The translations under genes were made by a program, and so were the position numbers. Source: Nemania diffusa (taxonomy: Eukaryota > Ascomycota > Sordariomycetes > Xylariales > Xylariaceae). Taken from it: a stretch of 64,000 nt of DNA. The stretch is from assembly GCA_038501195.1 (NCBI GenBank), contig JBBPUQ010000003.1, positions 6,044,501 to 6,108,500 of the forward strand. Direction: 5' to 3'. This document shows, one piece after another, positions 59,322 to 64,000 of the stretch (position 1 is its first letter; each line of letters begins with the position of its first letter). The notes beneath the pieces are model-generated. The model saw only the letters and a list, made by a program, of their open reading frames with translations, was not told the DNA's origin and searched no databases.

Positions 59322-60130
59322 GCAAAATATTATTTTGATTTAAAGAAATAATTTTCAACTTTTATACTATAAATTAAAACACCTAATTAAAACACTAAGT
59401 AATATGTTGTTATTTTTGCTTTTTATTTACTTTTTTTAATATATTTAATAAAAATATCAAATAATATATTGTTATTTCTGCTTTTTATCTACTTTTTTTA
59501 ATATATTTAATAAAAACATTAAATAATGTATCGCTATTTTTGCTTTTTATTTACTTCTTTTAATACATTTAATAAAAACATCAAGTAATATATTGTTATT
59601 TTTGCTTTTTATTTACTTTTTTTAATATATTTAATAAAAATATCAAATAATATGTTACTATTTTTACTTTTTATCTACTTTTTTTAATATATTTAATAAA
59701 AATATTAAGTAACATATTATTATTTTTGCTTTTTATTTACTTTTTTTAATATATTTAATAAAAACATCAAATAATGTATTGCTATTTCTGCTTTTTATTT
59801 ATTTTTTTTAATGTACTTAATAAAAAACAAATTTTATATTATTTTTAAAGTTTTGTTTTTAATACTGTTTTATTTATATATTTATGTAATTAAAATTTAT
59901 ATATAAACATTTTATATTATTAAATTAAACATTTTTTATTTACTTTTTTTTATATATTTAATAAGAAATAAGTTTTATATTATTTTTAAAGCTTTGTTTT
60001 TAATGCTGTTTTATTTATATATTTATATAATTAAACTTTATATATAAACACTTTGTATTATTAAATTAAATATTTTTTAAAAATATATTATAATTATATA
60101 ATTATATTATAAACTTAAAAATATTTAGTT
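59322..60130. repeat. Less mutated copy of the 35,340 repeat, with ~62-bp minisatellite
   Basis: It contains about seven units of ~62 bp at 59,395-59,830 (ATTTAATAAAAACATCAAAT, then a GTATTGCTATTTTTGC-type block and TTTTTATTTACTTTTTTT). It then contains sequence collinear with 35,590-35,760. The unit resembles the minisatellite at 47,640-48,150. Confidence 0.7.
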
Positions 60131-63100
60131 TATTTTAGTTTTACTGTAATATACTTTAGTGTTATTTAGTACAATTATAGTTTATTTTTTTCGAATATAA
60201 TGCTTTTTTTTAATACTAAATATAGCTGTAATAAAAGAAATAAAATGCAACAGCAACAATTGGCTGCAAAATAGTATAAAGCTTTGTAACTAAACAATTA
60301 AGTTTGCATACTTTTTTACTTATTTTAATTTTTTTTAACACTACAACAACTTTTATTTTACTTTTTACTATTAACTTTGTTTCTTTTTAATTTTACTATT
60401 TAGTTATGCTATTAATATATAATTAGATTTATTATTAGCTAGTTTTATTTATTTTTATTATTAAATAATATAGAGTTATTAATATAGCTTGCTAACTTTT
60501 AAATTAACTTTTTGCAAAATGAAGTTAATATTACAATTTTACTTTTTATTTTTAACAGTACAACTTTTTTCTATTTTATTAGTTCTGTTATTTTTATTTC
60601 TAAAATTATACAAAACCTAAAACTATAAAAACTGTTTAACAAAACAAATATATTAGCTTAAAGTATAAACAGCAGCTTTTGCTTCGAAAATATTAATAAT
60701 TTAAGTTTTACTAATAACAATAATTTTTTTTAATATATTTTTAATAGCAGTTAACTAAATAATAACAGAAACAGTATTAGTTAAAAATATATTGATTTGT
60801 TTAAAAATATTTTCTTTTTTAATACTAAAGCTAACTAACTAAGTTTTAATATAAACGTTTTTAATTTAAACTAATTATAAGCTTTATTTTGTATTAACAA
60901 TATTATATAATAATATTTATTTGCTATTAAGTACTTTCAAACTTTTTTTTTTAAAGCAACTTTTTTTTTTGTTTGTTTGCTTTATTTTATTATATTAGAT
61001 CTAGCTACTGCTGCTTACAAAGCTATTTTATATATTTTATTTATTACTAAGCTACAAAAACTTTTTCGATATTTGTAGCTTTAATAGCGATTTTTTCATT
61101 TTATTAAGTATAACTTTAATAAAATATAGCTTTAAATTAATAAAATATACAACTTAATTTGTAACTGCAGTATGTTTTATTTTTTAATATAATATTAATA
61201 ACAAGTTATTTATATAAAAATTTAAAACAATAAAATCTATAATATAAAGTTTTGTTTTTTATTTATTTAATAATATGTTATAAATGCAGTAGTTAAAAAA
61301 CAGGTTTGATTTATTTAAACAGTTTTTATTTTTTAACTTTTTTTTTTAATTCAATTATGTTATATTATATAGCTATATAATTTTTCAACTATATATTTTA
61401 ACTGTTATTACTATATAAAACTGCTAGCTTAGCTAATATATACTTATATATTTATAGCTATTTTTACATTTAATTAATATTTACAGAAAAAAACTAATAT
61501 AAAAGTAGCAGTACTTTAATTGAAATAGTAAATTATATAACAAATAAAAATTCTAGTATTTATAATAAAACACTTTTTATAAAAAATATACAAAATATAA
61601 CTGTATTATATTTGCAGCTATAGAACTTAAAAATATTATATTAACAACTACTATTTAATAATTAAAAGTTTAAACTATTGTTTTAGTTTATTAAAAAATG
61701 TTTGTTTAAAGTGTAGCAACAGCTATTAATTATATAAATATATAATATTAACAGTTATATTATTTAGTTCTAGTTTTTTAACGCTTTATTTAATTATATT
61801 TTTTATTTGTTTTATATACTACTTTTTTTTAGTTCGATATTATAAAATATATATTATATTTTTTAATCGATTATATTTTATATAATATATAATATTAAAC
61901 TTAGAATATTTAATTTGAGTAAATTTAATATTATATATTTAATATTTTTACACTTTATTTTTATATTAAAACATTATATTATATATATTTTTTTCAACAT
62001 ATAGGCATTTTTTATAAACAACTATATATTATTAGTATTTAATTATTTCTGTTTAACTATTATTGTTAACTAATATTTTATAATATTTATACAAACAAAA
62101 GCTAAAGCTAGCAATTTTTAAACTAAAATTAGAACTAAAAATATTAGTGCTTATATTTATATATAGTACTATATTTTATATAAATATACTAGCAGTTTTT
62201 AGCAACATTTAAAAAAGCTATATAATAAATATAAATTAAACTACTTTTTAAGTTTTATTTTTTTTATATAAAAATATAATATTAAAAATATAACTGCTAG
62301 TAATATTTTAAAAACAGCTATATTAAAGTTTTATTATAAATATATGTTTGCTATAAACTCTAATTTAATTAATTTAAATATTACTTAAATAAACTTTAGT
62401 TTTTAAAACTTACTATATACAATTAAACTTGAAAATAAAATTTGTACAATTAAATTATTGTTTATATTATTATATAAGTTTAACTATTTAAGCTATATAG
62501 TTTGTAAAAATAACAGCATTTTTAAAAAATTTGTTTTATGCTGCTATTTTTAAAACTTATTTAAAAATATTAACTTTTTAAACTTAATTAAAAAGCTAGC
62601 TAATTTGCAGTTAATTATGTTTATATTATACTAAGTTAAAGCATATAATATATATAAGTAGTATTTTTATATATTTAATAAACATTTAGTTTTATTTGAT
62701 ATATTTTAGTTTAAGCTGCTTATTTTTAACTCTGATTTTATAAAAATATTTTATTAAACTTAAGCAAATATATTTATATACAAACAATTTATAAACATTA
62801 AGTGTTTTTTTTAAACTTTTTATAGCTAAAAAAAACAACTATATAATATATTAAAAACTTTAGCACAAAATACTATATTTTATTATAACGTTTGCTGCAA
62901 ATGCTATATTTTATAGTTATATTTTATAACTGTTAATTTAAGCTAGCTTTTGTTATTACAAATAATGTAACTTTTTTTATTTATAAATTATGCTATATAT
63001 AATTTATTTTTTGTTGTTTTAATATATTATTTTAATATTTTTTTGTTTATATATACTATTTGATTTATTAAGTTTATTAAAAAGTTTGCTATATTTGCTT

Positions 63101-64000
63101 TGTTTAATACTATATTTTTTTATAAGCAATTTTAAACTAATTAGTACTTAAAGCACTTATATATAAACTAGTTATTTATTGAACTTTTTTAGCTTATATA
63201 TAAAAGCGGCATGCTTTTTTTATAATTTTAAATATAGAAAATAAAGTTTAACTACTATGTAAAAAATAAACAAAAAAAAAAAGCTTGTAATTTTAGCTTT
63301 AAAAATATAGTTTGTAAATATAACATAATATAGTTATTTAATAATGTTATAAAATAGTATATATTATATTTTATAAATGTAGTTTTAGTTTAAATATATT
63401 TACTTTTTTTTTAACTATATACTAATAATAAACAGTTATATTAAAATATATTATAAAGTGTTATAAAAACAGATATATTATTTAAAACAATGCTATAAAC
63501 TAATATTGTTTAAATATAAAACTATATAAAGTTATATAACTGCTAAAACAAAGTGTAAAAACTATATAGCGAAACTTTTAAATTTGTATTATAAACGATT
63601 ATTTATATTTATAACTTCGACTTTTTTAAAGCTTATAAACTTTATATTACTAAAATTAGCTTATTTATTAGTATTATTAACAACATATTATATAAAAAAT
63701 AGTTAAACTTAAATAGTAGCTATTTTTATATTTTAATAGTAATAAATATATACAAATTATATATTAAGATTTTTTTAGTACTAAAAAAATTTAAAATTAA
63801 AACACTTTTAATAAATAGCAAAATGTTATTTGAAAATAATATACTGCTTATATTTATTATAGCTTAATAGCACTGCTTTAAAAAAAAATGTGCTATAAAA
63901 AACTTTAGCAAAAACAGCGCTTACTTTTAGTTAATATATGTTTATTTAATATTTAGCGGCTTAAAAAGCACATTATTATAATTAGCTAAAACTTTTGTTT

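Larger units (their letters stand above)
34440..64000. other. AT-only, RIP-like repeat desert
   Basis: Composition switches abruptly near 34,440 from normal to almost pure A/T and stays so to the window end. No open frame longer than ~110 codons exists and none has a credible composition. Direct comparison of internal repeat copies (entries below) shows differences that are nearly all C-to-T or G-to-A. Islands with more G/C persist at about 43,050-43,900, 48,596-48,868 and 59,295-59,310. The region probably consists of old transposable elements in heterochromatin. Confidence 0.9.

Noticed and set aside
34440..64000. Idea that the AT-only region is mitochondrial DNA joined to the contig
   Set aside because: No mitochondrial gene, tRNA or rRNA is readable. 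Internal repeat copies show directional C-to-T/G-to-A differences, and smaller patches of the same texture lie between nuclear genes at 20,200, 26,800 and 30,050.
1..64000. CRISPR arrays, bacterial operons, ribosome binding sites
   Set aside because: The window is eukaryotic (introns, fungal families). None of the tandem repeats has the repeat-spacer structure of a CRISPR array.
1..64000. tRNA and rRNA genes
   Set aside because: No complete cloverleaf or rRNA segment was recognised by eye. A covariance-model scan would be needed to exclude short RNAs.

Overview
The window looks like nuclear DNA of a filamentous ascomycete fungus. Genes carry 48-108 bp introns with GTAAGT/GTATGT-type donors. 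The gene families present (a highly reducing polyketide synthase, a NACHT-ankyrin STAND protein, a fungal C2H2 protein, an amidase of the acetamidase type and a serine beta-lactamase-like enzyme) are typical of Pezizomycotina. About 46% of the window is an AT-only desert whose repeat copies differ by C-to-T and G-to-A changes, the signature of repeat-induced point mutation (RIP). All similarity statements come from reading motifs; no database search was run.

Layout. 1-2,800: unassigned DNA, then two abutting TIR elements filled with 9-10 bp tandem repeats arranged as fold-backs. 2,988-9,212 (minus): a broken reducing PKS with AT, DH, a degenerate MT/KR region, ER, KR and ACP; its KS is missing and it carries at least seven in-frame stops (five TAG, two TGA). 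9,584-10,057: a truncated 2-oxoglutarate oxygenase. 11,005-16,757: an apparently intact six-exon, 1,771-residue NLR-like protein (helical N-terminus, NACHT, ankyrin repeats, SPRY) that ends in a CaaX box, CVIM. 17,015-18,230 (minus): an AT-domain scrap of a second PKS. 18,523-19,854 (minus): an HHxxxDG acyltransferase. 22,167-23,375 (minus): a phytanoyl-CoA-dioxygenase-like protein, with a duplicated CGG-N10-CCG site upstream. 24,108-26,246 (minus): an intact seven-exon amidase with one GC-AG intron. 27,724-29,472: a beta-lactamase/transpeptidase-like protein. 31,709-32,357: a 649-bp hAT-type element with a perfect 8-bp target duplication. 32,403-34,415 (minus): a three-exon fungal C2H2-type protein.

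34,440-64,000 is AT-only DNA with no believable gene. Its internal structure can be read: two copies of a ~2.2-2.6 kb repeat (40,880 and 47,580) flank a tandem array of a ~1,640-1,654 bp unit (43,053-47,575). A younger, GC-richer 273-bp element with a 7-bp target duplication sits inside one copy. Several minisatellites and at least eleven ~42-bp palindromes of one family are also present.

The left half reads as the ruins of a secondary-metabolite locus: reducing PKS, second PKS scrap, oxygenase fragment, acyltransferase and PhyH-like oxygenase. An NLR-like immune or incompatibility gene lies inside it, and the locus borders a RIP-mutated repeat compartment. The surviving enzymes (acyltransferase, PhyH-like, amidase, beta-lactamase-like) have open frames, so they may have been retained for other roles.
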